Source: Ohtaekwangia sp036786105 (GTDB taxonomy: Bacteria > Bacteroidota > Bacteroidia > Cytophagales > Cyclobacteriaceae). Taken from it: 64,000 nucleotides of DNA. Positions 20,901 to 28,366 of the stretch are shown piece by piece; the stretch's first letter is position 1; each line of letters begins with the position of its first letter. The notes beneath the pieces are model-generated. The model ran no database searches. It saw only the letters and a list, made by a program, of their open reading frames with translations, and was not told the origin of the DNA. A program made the position numbers and the translations under genes. Location: contig NZ_DAIQRQ010000020.1 in the NCBI RefSeq assembly GCF_036786105.1, positions 1-64,000 of the forward strand. Reading direction: 5' to 3'.

Positions 20901-21840
20901 TTTGAGCGCTGTCAATCGCAAAGCCTCACAGGCCGGCGAGTTCTGTGCATCGACTATTACCAAACTGGTGAGTATACCGGTGAGTGAATTGCATGCCGCT
21001 TTCAGCGCAACGCCAACGGCTGCCTGTTTCCCGGTTGATATTGTGGTTAACAACACTTCTACCGGGGCCGATGCATTCCTGTGGAAAGTATATAATCAGG
21101 GCAACCTGGTAACCACTTCCAACTTGCTGAACCCGGTGTTCAAAATAACCGATCCGGGCGTGTATGATATATACCTTACAGCCACCTATTCCACTACAGG
21201 ACAATCGCTGGAAGCACAGCAAAGCGGTATTCAGGTGTTTGATGTTCCGGAGGCTGCCTTCGGTGTACGCTCCAATCTTGTCTATGTTCCGGACACGGAA
21301 TTACAAGTGATGAACTTCTCCACAGGAGCAGATGAGTATATCTGGGATTTTGGTGATGGCGGTACTTCAAGCGACTTTGAACCTCACTACACCTATCAAT
21401 CAGAAGGAAAGTATATGGTAAAACTTCAGGCAGGAAAGAACTATGGCGATCAGGATCGCAATGGTGATGGTATCACCGATGGCCCTATGGTGTGCTATGA
21501 TTCAGCGCAACAGGAAGTAGTAGCCGTGAATGGAGGCTCCATCGTCATCCCTAATGCCTTTACACCTAACACAGGTGGCCCTTCTGGCGGACGTGTAGTG
21601 AGTGGTGGCATTAACGATGTGTTTATGCCGAAAGTAAAAGGCGTTGCGGAATATACCATGCAAATCTATAACCGCTGGGGTACGCTCATCTTTGAAAGTC
21701 ATGAGGCTGATATGGGCTGGGACGGTTATGACCGCCATGGCAAACTGCTGCCGGCCGGAGTATATGTATACAAGATTTCGCTGACACAGTCAGACGGCCA
21801 GCGGATTACGCGCCTCGGCGATGTAACGCTTATACGATAG
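14917..21840 (+). CDS. Giant T9SS type B-sorted surface protein (PKD and SprB repeats)
   Basis: 2307 residues. Signal peptide with likely cleavage after VHA. The body is a string of Ig/PKD-like beta domains: an early YDWGDGT (about 75), three copies of an AGxD...GTWT module (about 615, 700 and 909), two SprB-type repeats (about 1370-1450 and 1460-1545; blocks GSYTVKVKDSNGC and GTYTVTVQDSKGC), then PKD units WEWSDGT (about 1772), YTWDFGP (about 1962) and YIWDFGDGG (about 2138). A Ca-binding loop DQDRNGDGITDG precedes the C-terminal ~100 residues, IVIPNAFTPN...IYNRWGTLIFES...GVYVYKI, which match the type B T9SS/gliding-motility sorting domain. It should cross the outer membrane by T9SS and act as an adhesin. 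It is followed 49 bp later by its PorP/SprF partner. Confidence 0.9.
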   Translation: MSRSSGIRLLLSFTFVVAWFIPTSRVHAQCQGLPPVAALGSNKFPVGLCAPVNANVTYAVTFTSPVPAGTLELVYDWGDGTAAEVIPLTTGDTKYQAARTHSFPVNSDCEYPVVITIRYNGKYCTTTRQLQKIASWRTDNFNGGNIGLVSPVNGLTEHYVCEGQDIDVVFDDETQWNCNAQYIQTPPNPIESPNIENRWQQIIYNTGIASGKIPNVKVNGVAVTGAGGADIISNYNDPRGIAYMASPVYIEDARRRPSLQITAPGGFGAGFPKAGDVFAITLRYWNFCNPYDDPNIPGPPADLANGDNAPIVRTSYIKIVAPPVAPTVASQTVCNGTTPTAFTVSNVPVANMVRWYTNIPNPDRPGNLIATGKTLAVTAHPDWKGNTVAGALKVWASHQATTGGTTNCESPKTLAVRTIREALVVPDAITPVPTEVCNNSTLVITLPSPPAENFGGATAYTWTGSTGVKLTSSNSSSATFAIGITNFGTALYIDRTITVSRQYTTAPTCAGTRIYNIRIYKPAVAGNLSAAADVCETTAVNPITLTGYTGNIVRWEVKKDAGSFNTYTGSSSGATITPGILPAGRYTFRAIVKNGGCNEVYSNEENVEVFAAPAKADAGNDQFICTSLSSAAMNASNPAPGIGTWTYVSSIPAGLPPPVFTTNAHDPNTSIAVSAANAGAYRMRWTVTNGLCSSTDDVIIDFGTTPSDAHAGDDKAVCGSETTLEGNVPAVGLGTWTVVSGPNGCAGDACGIIILDPSSPSSSVKLAGTPVIYGSYIFRWSIASGGNNCFQKSDDVTIRFEEPVQVKASDIYDICLDVNALNPIPLTGTVTGPFQQVTWTNVSGKGTVTATTVKGSGIYTAEASYVPTAEDYNSGIPIQVKLVADANAASICSTAEQLVTITFDRKPVANAGTDLTHVCDNAIKLNAAPPVYGAVGTWTTTQPGVTFDNPKDPFTTVRNLPAAPSQTVVTWTLTSASGKCVSAPSSITLTRVDVPPVINLTATTCEVGNNTTNIVLTTYENAITSLQANAREITWYRDAAPPAGIPVADPAVAQTNVANGQVYIARVREISTTCTSDAKLTINVRPLPRVMNSLTTLCEDTPGSHTVFGINLNDARYTSAITQEPNVTITWFNSETDAFNNTSPITAPITVFNSRDVYARVTYRDTPSCTAIGKLSILINSSPAITTIYGREAVCQTSPLSQVEIYQVPPIPGAKYYWEVPGQFTVFGGGQENDFYVMLQFPNIYTGKIKVRAALNGCSGSTVEKEIKVLSAPVKPVITGAGIACENSGAVAFRVSPDNYPTSTYNWEIRRTSDNSPGGADIVEGQSTGNILVNFQKEDVILTVRENNTFCVSPDATKVVNVVPVPKAGLSIEKEITCFQQKDGAIRATVTGGTTPYMAYTLLQTGATDANNDGIFENLGQGSYTVKVKDSNGCEATSNVQVLTQPDQVSITSVKVLTDGNGFNVSCKDASDGEITVSFSGGNSNADYTAILTKAGSTTPVNLNGRNNITFSNLSAGTYTVTVQDSKGCMSLPVNAFLINPPVFYSGMIGTSQNVCSGADAAIINELAPASGGTGNYTYEWQESLTGNVNNDADWVTIEGATGTSYDPPALTVTKHYRRLVRSISMLHGTPSSCEVKGKTDKVTITVNPIPTVSFQAATAQVCYGDPLLLTLNLTTGTAPIEYEYTSALTGTSVKRQGGKNTIITIADFKEDDTYSIISVTDANGCQVKQLPAPVSVKSIKVNPDFTVVGTGAQCDGSDFIFTWTVEKDIDYRWEWSDGTITEFKSGAIPVGLQQTQHRFPAGSNEESAIYSVKLFARHPACMEKYTSHDVTVFPSIALNVTASESSLCSGETITFYDNSSGIDKGTWYYRELGSAARLGEKQKQRMISYNLANITSKDIVTYEVVYEASNNEGCKAIYKKQVPVYRGTVVDFEVGPIVRLKGDVFGITFTNTSPSIEPQYFDYTWDFGPQSNAVTNTTTYCEVQYYTPGDKNVTLSAVNRKASQAGEFCASTITKLVSIPVSELHAAFSATPTAACFPVDIVVNNTSTGADAFLWKVYNQGNLVTTSNLLNPVFKITDPGVYDIYLTATYSTTGQSLEAQQSGIQVFDVPEAAFGVRSNLVYVPDTELQVMNFSTGADEYIWDFGDGGTSSDFEPHYTYQSEGKYMVKLQAGKNYGDQDRNGDGITDGPMVCYDSAQQEVVAVNGGSIVIPNAFTPNTGGPSGGRVVSGGINDVFMPKVKGVAEYTMQIYNRWGTLIFESHEADMGWDGYDRHGKLLPAGVYVYKISLTQSDGQRITRLGDVTLIR

Positions 21841-21889
21841 CGATACGGGTATATTTCAGGAACCACCTCCGATTTGTGAATCAAACAAC

Positions 21890-22909
21890 ATGAAAACTAT
21901 ATTTCTTAAACTTGGTCTTGTTCTTCTTACGTACATAGCGTTTGCGCAGGATGCACAGTTCTCGCAGTACTATCAGGCACCGTTGGTTTTAAATCCTGGT
22001 TTCACTGGCATCACACCTCGTCAGCGCATGATAGTGAACCATCGCATTCAATGGCCCAGCCTGCCGCAGGCATTCTCTACGTATGCAGCTTCGTATGATA
22101 TATTTCTTAACCAGATACGCAGCGGTATAGGTTTCTTGGCAACCTCCGACAGGATAGGTTCTGCCAACTGGAGAAGCACCACCGTGAGCCTGCTATATTC
22201 TTATAAAGTAAAGCTTACGGACAAACTCGTATTCTCTCCGGGGCTTTCCTTTGGTTATGGTACCAATGGCATCGATCGCTCCAAACTTCGGATGGGTGAT
22301 GACCTGGAATATAACGGCATATCGCTTGATCCTGCTTTGAATCAGATCAGTCAGCCCAGCTATGCGGATTTTGGTTCAGGCTTTTTGCTATACTCTAAAA
22401 AACTTTGGTTTGGTGCGTCATTCGCACACATGAATCGCCCAAACCTTTCAGTAATAGGAGAGGAGAGTCGTCTTGCGATGAAGACTGCTATACATGCCGG
22501 CATGAAACTGGAATTGACGCGAGGACCACGTTCCGGCCGACCGGTATATTTCACACCATCATTTATATACCGCATGCAAGGTTCCACATTCTCACAACTC
22601 GACCTGGGCGCAAACTTTCATGTAGATCCGGTATCTGTAGGAATCTGGTATCGGGGGAAACCCTTCGTGAAGAACGTGATCAACACCATCGATCAGGACG
22701 CACTTATCTTGTTTACCGGACTATATTTAAAAAGACTTACCGTAGGCTACAGCTACGACTTCACTATTTCAAAACTTCAAACATCGTCCGGCGGAGCACA
22801 TGAACTTTCACTCACCTACGAGCTCCCTTCGAAGAATGATAATAAGAATCGCAAGAAGAATAAGCTCATACCGTGCCCTGCGTTTTATAGCAAGCCGGAT
22901 TTTTGGTGA
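21890..22909 (+). CDS. PorP/SprF family T9SS outer-membrane protein
   Basis: 339 residues. Signal peptide (about 1-19, ending IAFAQ) and the family opening DAQFSQYYQAPLVLNPGFTG, in which the SQYY..P..LNP.FTG block is diagnostic for PorP/SprF. The rest is predicted as an outer-membrane beta barrel with alternating amphipathic strands (GIGFLATSDRIGSANW, FSPGLSFGYG, VGIWYRG, TVGYSYDFTISKL). In gliding and T9SS organisms such proteins assist type B-sorted adhesins encoded directly upstream, as here, so the adhesin and this gene are read as one operon and a functional pair. It ends 11 bp from the convergent FAD monooxygenase. Confidence 0.92.
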   Translation: MKTIFLKLGLVLLTYIAFAQDAQFSQYYQAPLVLNPGFTGITPRQRMIVNHRIQWPSLPQAFSTYAASYDIFLNQIRSGIGFLATSDRIGSANWRSTTVSLLYSYKVKLTDKLVFSPGLSFGYGTNGIDRSKLRMGDDLEYNGISLDPALNQISQPSYADFGSGFLLYSKKLWFGASFAHMNRPNLSVIGEESRLAMKTAIHAGMKLELTRGPRSGRPVYFTPSFIYRMQGSTFSQLDLGANFHVDPVSVGIWYRGKPFVKNVINTIDQDALILFTGLYLKRLTVGYSYDFTISKLQTSSGGAHELSLTYELPSKNDNKNRKKNKLIPCPAFYSKPDFW

Positions 22910-22911
22910 TC

Positions 22912-22937
22912 CGGTAATTGTTATCCGTTGTCCGGGA
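22912..22937. repeat. Degenerate GTTATCCGTTGTCCGG words
   Basis: The convergent junction carries GTAATTGTTATCCGTTGTCCGG, another variant of the intergenic words seen elsewhere in the window. It overlaps the stop region of the FAD monooxygenase gene. Confidence 0.3.
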
Positions 22938-24450
22938 GAAACCAGCGATCCACAGCCTTCTTGAGTCCGATGTAATCGCGAGCATCATTAGAAGCCCAGG
23001 CTACAATTCCATCAGGACGTATAAGTGCAGCGCTCAGACCTAGTGATTCTTTTGCATTACCCGAAATATACCTGATCTGTTCACGGTATTTATCGGCCAA
23101 CGTTTTAAGGGAAGTATTCAGATCAAAATCAAGCAATATACCGTGGCCATCGTGCATGAATTCGCCAAGGGTTACACTATCCTCGAACTCAAAATTAGGA
23201 ACGCTGTGACCTACCAGCGAATGATCGCCATCGAGATTGTAATGTGTATAAATGCCCCATACCCGTCCTGCTATATATGTAGCCCCATCGCGTGTACCCA
23301 TAAGATCGCGCATAATGGCATTCAATGCACGTGCCTGTAAATTTGGTTTCATAATAGCAACCTGCGCACGTGACCAATCCAGAACCTGTACACCAACAGG
23401 ATGTCGTTCGGAACAATAACTGTCTAATAAACCATTCGGAGCTTTTTCCTGAATGGTTGCAGCGAGCTTCCAGCCGAGGTTCATCGCATCACCTAATCCC
23501 AGATTAAGCCCCTGGCCTCCCAATGGCGAATGAATGTGAGCTGCATCGCCTGCTAATAGAATTCGCCCGTTGCGATAGCTCGAAGCTTGTCGCGCGCGGT
23601 CTGTCCACGTAGTTGCTATATGTAACGCAGTAATCGTAATGTCTGTCCCGGAGATGCGGCGTAGCACTTCCTGCACATGTTCACGCGTAAGCGGCTTTTC
23701 TGAATGATGAAACGCACCGCCATCGAAATCCTGAATAATCACATAACCGGGCTGCGATTGCAGGTACATGCCAGCAGGTGTCACGTTTCGCCCGGGTTTG
23801 AGCTTCTCAGGATCAGCCATGTCAAGCAAAACAGAATAGCCGGTAAATTCGGGTTCGGTTCCAGCAAATTCAAAACCTCCAGCTTTGCGAACAATACTGC
23901 GGCTTCCATCACAACCTACCAGCCATTTACCTTTGAAAGATTGGCTTTCTGACTGAACGGTTACTTCGTTCTCAGTTTGCTGAAAGTCGATAAGGGCTGA
24001 TCCACGTTTGATTACTACGCCCAGCGTTTCTGCTCTGTGCGATAGTATGGATTCAAGCTCCTGAATTTCAGACAGCAAACTGGTATCCGTTGAGCTCGGA
24101 AGGCGATGTTTCCATTGCGAAGCATCGATATTGCCTTCATGAAATGGAATTCCGGCGAAGTGTCCCACCTGACGATTGGACCCATGGTGCACGCCAGCAT
24201 GAGGATTTTTAAGATGCTTATGGATCTTAAGTTCTTTTAACAGTCCGCGGCGATAAAGCGCTTCGATGGTGGGAGCGGAGAGTCCTCTTATACCGAAGGG
24301 GAGCTGCTTTAATGGTGAATGCGGAGAGTCTGCTTTTTCAAGTATAAGAACTGAACATTTTGCCAGGGCGAGTTCGCAGGCAAGGAACAGCCCTACAGGT
24401 CCTGCCCCCGAAATGATGACATCGTAAACAGCGTGATTTTGTGCTTTCAT
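22921..24450 (-). CDS. FAD-dependent aromatic monooxygenase (PHBH type)
   Basis: 509 residues of the group A flavoprotein monooxygenases. N-terminal Rossmann motif VIISGAGPVGLFLACELA (about 11-28) binds the ADP part of FAD. A DG-type motif WLVGCDGSRSIVRKAGG lies near 180, and the GD motif GRILLAGDAAHIHSPLGGQG binds the ribityl chain near 300. The ~110-residue C-terminal thioredoxin-like tail (RPDGIVAWAS) is typical of the phenol-hydroxylase and polyketide or antibiotic hydroxylase branch. Such enzymes hydroxylate aromatic substrates with NAD(P)H and O2. The substrate is unknown. It is transcribed divergently from the DUF6934-like gene. Confidence 0.88.
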   Translation of the reverse strand: MKAQNHAVYDVIISGAGPVGLFLACELALAKCSVLILEKADSPHSPLKQLPFGIRGLSAPTIEALYRRGLLKELKIHKHLKNPHAGVHHGSNRQVGHFAGIPFHEGNIDASQWKHRLPSSTDTSLLSEIQELESILSHRAETLGVVIKRGSALIDFQQTENEVTVQSESQSFKGKWLVGCDGSRSIVRKAGGFEFAGTEPEFTGYSVLLDMADPEKLKPGRNVTPAGMYLQSQPGYVIIQDFDGGAFHHSEKPLTREHVQEVLRRISGTDITITALHIATTWTDRARQASSYRNGRILLAGDAAHIHSPLGGQGLNLGLGDAMNLGWKLAATIQEKAPNGLLDSYCSERHPVGVQVLDWSRAQVAIMKPNLQARALNAIMRDLMGTRDGATYIAGRVWGIYTHYNLDGDHSLVGHSVPNFEFEDSVTLGEFMHDGHGILLDFDLNTSLKTLADKYREQIRYISGNAKESLGLSAALIRPDGIVAWASNDARDYIGLKKAVDRWFLPDNG

Positions 24451-24543
24451 TATATGATAATTGATTGCACAAAATTCTGTGAAGCTGCTGCCTCAGGCTT
24501 GTATAAACGCGACAAAATCGCTAATTCAAGCCGCTATATATTT

Positions 24544-25119
24544 ATGGCATTGAACGTTAGGATTGATTTTGAGAATTGCTACGATGCAGAACCGCTGTCG
24601 GCAGATTTACGCCTTACAAAATTCGAAACAGAGCGGATTGATAACTCGAATGTTTTAATAGGCGTATTGATTGGCAGTCAGCCCCAGCCATTACTTCCCA
24701 ATGTATATAACCTGGCTTTCGGGCCGATGGACGGGAACAACGAGATTGATGATCAGGTCAAAGTGGCTCACCTGGATCACTCGAAAATGTTCTCCACAAT
24801 CATTCTATCTGCGCTTACTTTTTTGAATGCAAACGCCGACAAATACCTGGGCATAGACGGCACCAACAATGCCAGAGCTTACCTGTATTTCAGAATCATA
24901 CAACGCAACTACGATATTCTGACACAGTATTTTGATATCTATGGAGTAAAGTATTACGTTAGGATACTGAGAAAGACTAACGATGAAGATGATGGCTATC
25001 CGGTAGATGCAGACGACATTACTGCAGTGCCGGCAAGAATAACAAAAGGAGAATCGGTAAGGCCGGAGAAGATGTATAACTATTTTATCTTCAGAATTGC
25101 GGGCCAAGCCAGGGAATAA
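24544..25119 (+). CDS. DUF6934-like hypothetical protein
   Basis: 191 residues. It resembles a Bacteroidota-restricted family that I believe is catalogued as DUF6934; the central block NVYNLAFGPMDGNNEIDD followed by KMFSTIILSALTF and the later ILTQYFDIYG are what I recognise. The function of the family is unknown to me. The frame is open upstream to 24433, which would overlap the divergent monooxygenase start; the ATG at 24544 (MALNVRIDFENCYD) avoids this and fits the family start. The protein is acidic, soluble, without signal or membrane segment. A 57-codon gene follows after 36 bp, and both precede a terminator, so they look like a two-gene unit. Confidence 0.7.
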   Translation: MALNVRIDFENCYDAEPLSADLRLTKFETERIDNSNVLIGVLIGSQPQPLLPNVYNLAFGPMDGNNEIDDQVKVAHLDHSKMFSTIILSALTFLNANADKYLGIDGTNNARAYLYFRIIQRNYDILTQYFDIYGVKYYVRILRKTNDEDDGYPVDADDITAVPARITKGESVRPEKMYNYFIFRIAGQARE

Positions 25120-25155
25120 GAAACTTAATAAATTGTTGTATCTTCGTATTACAAA

Positions 25156-25329
25156 ATGAAAGACCGCGTTTTAGATAAGATCAAAGCACTTACTGAAAAA
25201 GCCAGGGAAAATGGTAACAGAAATTCCATGCATGTACATTTGGCTTCGGGAAATACCGATTCTTTAAGTAAAGTGATCAAGACCAAAGAACAGGCTGAAG
25301 AGTTTATGAGAAACCTAAAGGCTCTTTAA
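25156..25329 (+). CDS. Small protein paired with DUF6934-like gene
   Basis: 57 residues, starting MKDRVLDKIKALTEKARENG and ending in a helical KTKEQAEEFMRNLKAL. It is strongly charged, predicted as two helices flanking a short SMHVHLASG segment, with no membrane part. I recognise no family. Evidence that it is real: good codon texture, ATG 36 bp after the DUF6934-like stop on the same strand, and a terminator hairpin 23 bp after its own stop. The pairing of a mid-sized and a small acidic/basic protein would fit a toxin-antitoxin or complex-forming pair, but nothing in the sequence proves it. Confidence 0.65.
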   Translation: MKDRVLDKIKALTEKARENGNRNSMHVHLASGNTDSLSKVIKTKEQAEEFMRNLKAL

Positions 25330-25352
25330 AAGATATATTTAACATAATGGAA

Positions 25353-25377
25353 AGCCGATCCGGATGGACCGGCTTTT
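25353..25377. terminator. Bidirectional terminator hairpin
   Basis: Stem AGCCGATCC / GGACCGGCT (one A-C mismatch), loop GGAT, followed by TTTTATA on the plus strand and by TTTCC on the minus strand. It sits between the convergent small gene and the AraC gene and can serve both. Confidence 0.7.
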
Positions 25378-26218
25378 ATATTTGTAGTTTACCGAATCCA
25401 CCTGTAAACGCAATAAAATCACTGTTCGCAAGCTGTTTCGCTTTCCTGGCTTTTCGCGCAAAGACTGCTGGTGTCGTGCCGCTGAAACGTTTAAATTCTC
25501 TGCTCAGATGCGATTGATCTGCATAGCCCAGCTCGTGTGCCAGGCCGGCAATATTAGTTTCCGGGTGAAGCCATAACCGGTTGCGTACCTGTTCAAAGCG
25601 CATCAAACCAGACACATCCTTAACTGTATAACCGGATGATTGCTTGAAGTTTCTTTCCAGGGTACGAACCGTTGCATGCGCTGCCGCTGCTACTTCCCTT
25701 ACCGGCATGCTGCCGTTTGCTTTGCGCATAGCGACTCCTGCTTTAAACAGCATACTGTCAGTAGCAATTCGCGACCGTGCATTCAGAAAATATTCCTTTA
25801 CATGGACCAGCGCTTTATCTACGTTACCAGATTCTATGTACCCGTTTAATGCAGGCTGAAGCTGCGCTATAGGATGCTCAAATACGCGTACTTCGTCTTT
25901 ACCGGATGGCAGTTTGAGTAAATCGAACACAGTCCAGGGAAAACAGCGGATGCCAATAATTTCCAGGCGATTTTTCGTATAAAAAACGGCAGGCCGATTG
26001 AGCAAGCCCACCATAAATGGCGAAGGCAACAACTTCATACTTCCTTGATGCAAAGTGCTGCAGCCGCCTCCGAAATGGAAAATAATTTCAGCGTAGCCAT
26101 CCGGCAATACCTCGAAACCGGATTCAAACACTCCGGAATCTCTGCTGTCGTACCAGAAGCATTTTATGGTGTCCTGTAACGCTTCGGGAGGTTCAAATTC
26201 CTGATGTTGGTGCTGCAT
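25376..26218 (-). CDS. AraC-family transcriptional regulator
   Basis: 280 residues. The C-terminal ~100 residues are an AraC/XylS double HTH: SMPVREVAAAAHATVRTLERNFKQ for the first helix-turn-helix and NIAGLAHELGYADQSHLSREFKRFSGTTPAVF for the second, with the conserved GYADQSHLSREFKR and GTTP. The N-terminal ~150 residues are a cupin-like sensor of the type found in Bacteroidota AraC proteins (PPEALQDTIKCFWYD; GYAEIIFHFGGG). No partner gene is directly adjacent. The stop codon is within the shared terminator. Confidence 0.88.
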   Translation of the reverse strand: MQHQHQEFEPPEALQDTIKCFWYDSRDSGVFESGFEVLPDGYAEIIFHFGGGCSTLHQGSMKLLPSPFMVGLLNRPAVFYTKNRLEIIGIRCFPWTVFDLLKLPSGKDEVRVFEHPIAQLQPALNGYIESGNVDKALVHVKEYFLNARSRIATDSMLFKAGVAMRKANGSMPVREVAAAAHATVRTLERNFKQSSGYTVKDVSGLMRFEQVRNRLWLHPETNIAGLAHELGYADQSHLSREFKRFSGTTPAVFARKARKAKQLANSDFIAFTGGFGKLQI

Positions 26219-26311
26219 TGAAGATGTAAAAAGGTCAATTTAGGATATAGACGGGAATATTCGTCATAAAGTTATATAATTTATATTATGTTAAATAATT
26301 ATTCAGCACCA

Positions 26312-27148
26312 CTAAACAGGATGCCCGGAAACATTCGGAAGTATTAACAGCGGCACCCGACCTCGCAACGTCATCTCTCGTGTAGTGCTGCTTTTGAAGA
26401 TTGATTCCCAGAGGCCGGTTTTGTGGGGTACCATTACCAGCAGATCAGCTTTCCATGCTTCTACGCCCTGGATAATACCATCTGCGATGCTTGGATTATC
26501 AACAAAGCGATACGTGTGATCAATGTTTTCCATGAGCTTGTCGATTGTACTGATCTGTATATCGGCAGTTACCGGAACGCGTTTATCGGCTTTGGTTTCT
26601 ACATGGAAGACTTGAAGTTCTGCAGTGAATTTCCGGGTAATTTCCTTTAAGAGGTCGAGATGATTGTCTTCGCAAAGAAATTTATACTCGCAGGCATAGA
26701 GAACTCTGCTGATTCCTTTATACTCTACGTCATTGGGTACCACTAACACCGGACATTTTAATCTCCGGATGGCCGCCGTAGTTGTATTTCCAAAGAGTTT
26801 GTATTCCTGTATGTTGCTGTCCATTCCCATCACCACCAAATCAGGCTGATGCGAGGTGGCGTAATTTTTCAATTCTTCTACGGTGTCTGCCGTCTTGATG
26901 TCCCAGCTTACATTAAGTTGATATAGCAGCGCAGTTTCTTCCGCCAGCCTCTTCAGGCGATTTTCATTGTCTTTAATGATGTGATCTCTTACCTCCGGTT
27001 TCGCCAGCGAGTTACTGACGTGAACATTAAAATGGTAAACGTTGAACAATACCAGGTTAGCATTAAATACCTGCGCCAGTTTCGCTGCAAATCGGAGTGC
27101 ATTACTGGCCGTAGCCGAATAATCGGTGGCGACTATAATCGTTTTCAT
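26312..27148 (-). CDS. Universal stress protein, tandem Usp domains
   Basis: 278 residues with two Usp folds (about 1-140 and 150-275). Domain 1 begins MKTIIVATDYSATASNALRFAAKLA, with the conserved Asp of the ATP-binding loop, and has a loose nucleotide loop (VVMGMDSNIQEY...FGNTTT). Domain 2 ends DLLVMVPHKTGLWESIFKSSTTREM and lacks the Gly-rich loop, so it is probably a non-binding structural half. Such tandem proteins are soluble stress-response factors, common in Bacteroidota and often induced under energy or redox stress. No operon partner is seen. Confidence 0.9.
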   Translation of the reverse strand: MKTIIVATDYSATASNALRFAAKLAQVFNANLVLFNVYHFNVHVSNSLAKPEVRDHIIKDNENRLKRLAEETALLYQLNVSWDIKTADTVEELKNYATSHQPDLVVMGMDSNIQEYKLFGNTTTAAIRRLKCPVLVVPNDVEYKGISRVLYACEYKFLCEDNHLDLLKEITRKFTAELQVFHVETKADKRVPVTADIQISTIDKLMENIDHTYRFVDNPSIADGIIQGVEAWKADLLVMVPHKTGLWESIFKSSTTREMTLRGRVPLLILPNVSGHPV

Positions 27149-27765
27149 AAAAAAATCATTTCAATACTCAAATAAGTCGCCTGAAGCGGATATCTTCTTG
27201 ACCTAACTCAGGCTTTACTATGATTTTTGTCAGTAACGAGACCTCAATGGCAGTAAAACATTTATACTCACGAGTTTGTGCCTGCAGATCATAAAAAATT
27301 TATAGTGATCCGTTTACTCCCGCGCAAGCGCTCCCTTCCGTTTTCGGCTTGCGATTTCCCTGTGAACTACTCCCCTTTCAGCAAATTCAAGCAGCTGTTG
27401 ATTCGGTGGTTCTATTGCATAAAAGAGTTGGCTCTGTAGTTGCTCCCACGTCTTTTAAAATATAATCAGAATCTTGTTGTGCTCTTGGTATATACCTTTC
27501 ATTGCGTGAGTAAAAATATTCATCTATTTCAGAGGCTATATTTAAATAAATGCTACCAAGCGTAAACGATACATTTGTTAATGGCCTGGCGAGAATATTT
27601 TTTGTTTTCTTTAGCTTCCTATAAGTATTTGAATCCCTTCTTATTATAAGGTGCCAATGCTGTTATGTTCAGCCATGATTACAGAAGCATAATGTTTTAA
27701 TTTTTTGATATCGCGGTGCTCTTCTATATCTTTAGCGCTATAGTTTCACCAACCCACCAACGCTT
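27149..27765. other. AT-rich spacer
   Basis: 617 bp between the divergent Usp and secreted DinB genes. Near-matches to the -7 consensus (TATTTTTTG near 27600 and TAATTTTTTG near 27700) have one base too many between TA and TTTG. No frame above about 25 codons looks coding, and no RNA gene is recognised. Confidence 0.45.
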
Positions 27766-28290
27766 ATGAAAAAACTATTGATTGTTGCATTGCTGCTATG
27801 TTCAATGCAGGCATTTTGCCAGGGACAATTCCAAAATGAATCAGCCGGATCACTCAGTTACGTGTCAGGACATGTAATGCAATTGGCACAAGCTATTCCT
27901 GCAGACAAGTATGCATGGAAGCCACAAGATGGTGTACGCACAGTAGCACAAGTTTGTGCACACATTATCTCTGCAAATTATTTCTTTGCATCCAAGCTGG
28001 GCGCGAAGATTCCGGATGGTGTAAACATGCAAACAATTGAGAAGGATCTGAAAACAAAGGATGCTATTGCTGCGGAGCTGAAACGTTCTTATGAGTTGAT
28101 CATCAACGCCATCAAGAATACGCAGGATGCATCTTTGGCTACCAAAGTGGAATTTCCTTTTCCTGGCGACTACACCAGCATGTCTGCTATCCTGATTGCG
28201 CTGGGTCACTCAAATGAGCACCTCGGTCAGTTGATCGCGTATGCACGTATGAATAAAATCACTCCTCCATGGAGCGAAGGAGGTAAATAA
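27766..28290 (+). CDS. Secreted DinB-family protein
   Basis: 174 residues: a Sec signal peptide (MKKLLIVALLLCSMQAFCQ) followed by a DinB/YfiT-like four-helix bundle. Putative metal-ligand histidines are in AQVCAHIISANYFF and in ALGHSNEHLGQLIAYARM. DinB-fold proteins include thiol S-transferases and metal hydrolases and are usually cytosolic; an exported version points to a periplasmic role. It is followed by a clear terminator. A second DinB-fold gene lies convergently 76 bp away. Catalytic role unknown. Confidence 0.88.
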   Translation: MKKLLIVALLLCSMQAFCQGQFQNESAGSLSYVSGHVMQLAQAIPADKYAWKPQDGVRTVAQVCAHIISANYFFASKLGAKIPDGVNMQTIEKDLKTKDAIAAELKRSYELIINAIKNTQDASLATKVEFPFPGDYTSMSAILIALGHSNEHLGQLIAYARMNKITPPWSEGGK

Positions 28291-28325
28291 CCTTTGAACT
28301 GCATATTGCAAAGTATTATAAGAAG

Positions 28326-28348
28326 AGTGGCCAGGTGCCACTTTTTTT
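28326..28348 (+). terminator. Intrinsic terminator after DinB gene
   Basis: Stem AGTGGC / GCCACT, loop CAGGT, then seven T. It lies 36 bp after the secreted DinB stop. Confidence 0.75.
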
Positions 28349-28366
28349 ATGCCTGATCCGAGCAAT

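Noticed and set aside
24433..24543. Longer N-terminus for the DUF6934-like protein
   Set aside because: Would overlap the divergent monooxygenase start and has no family-like sequence.
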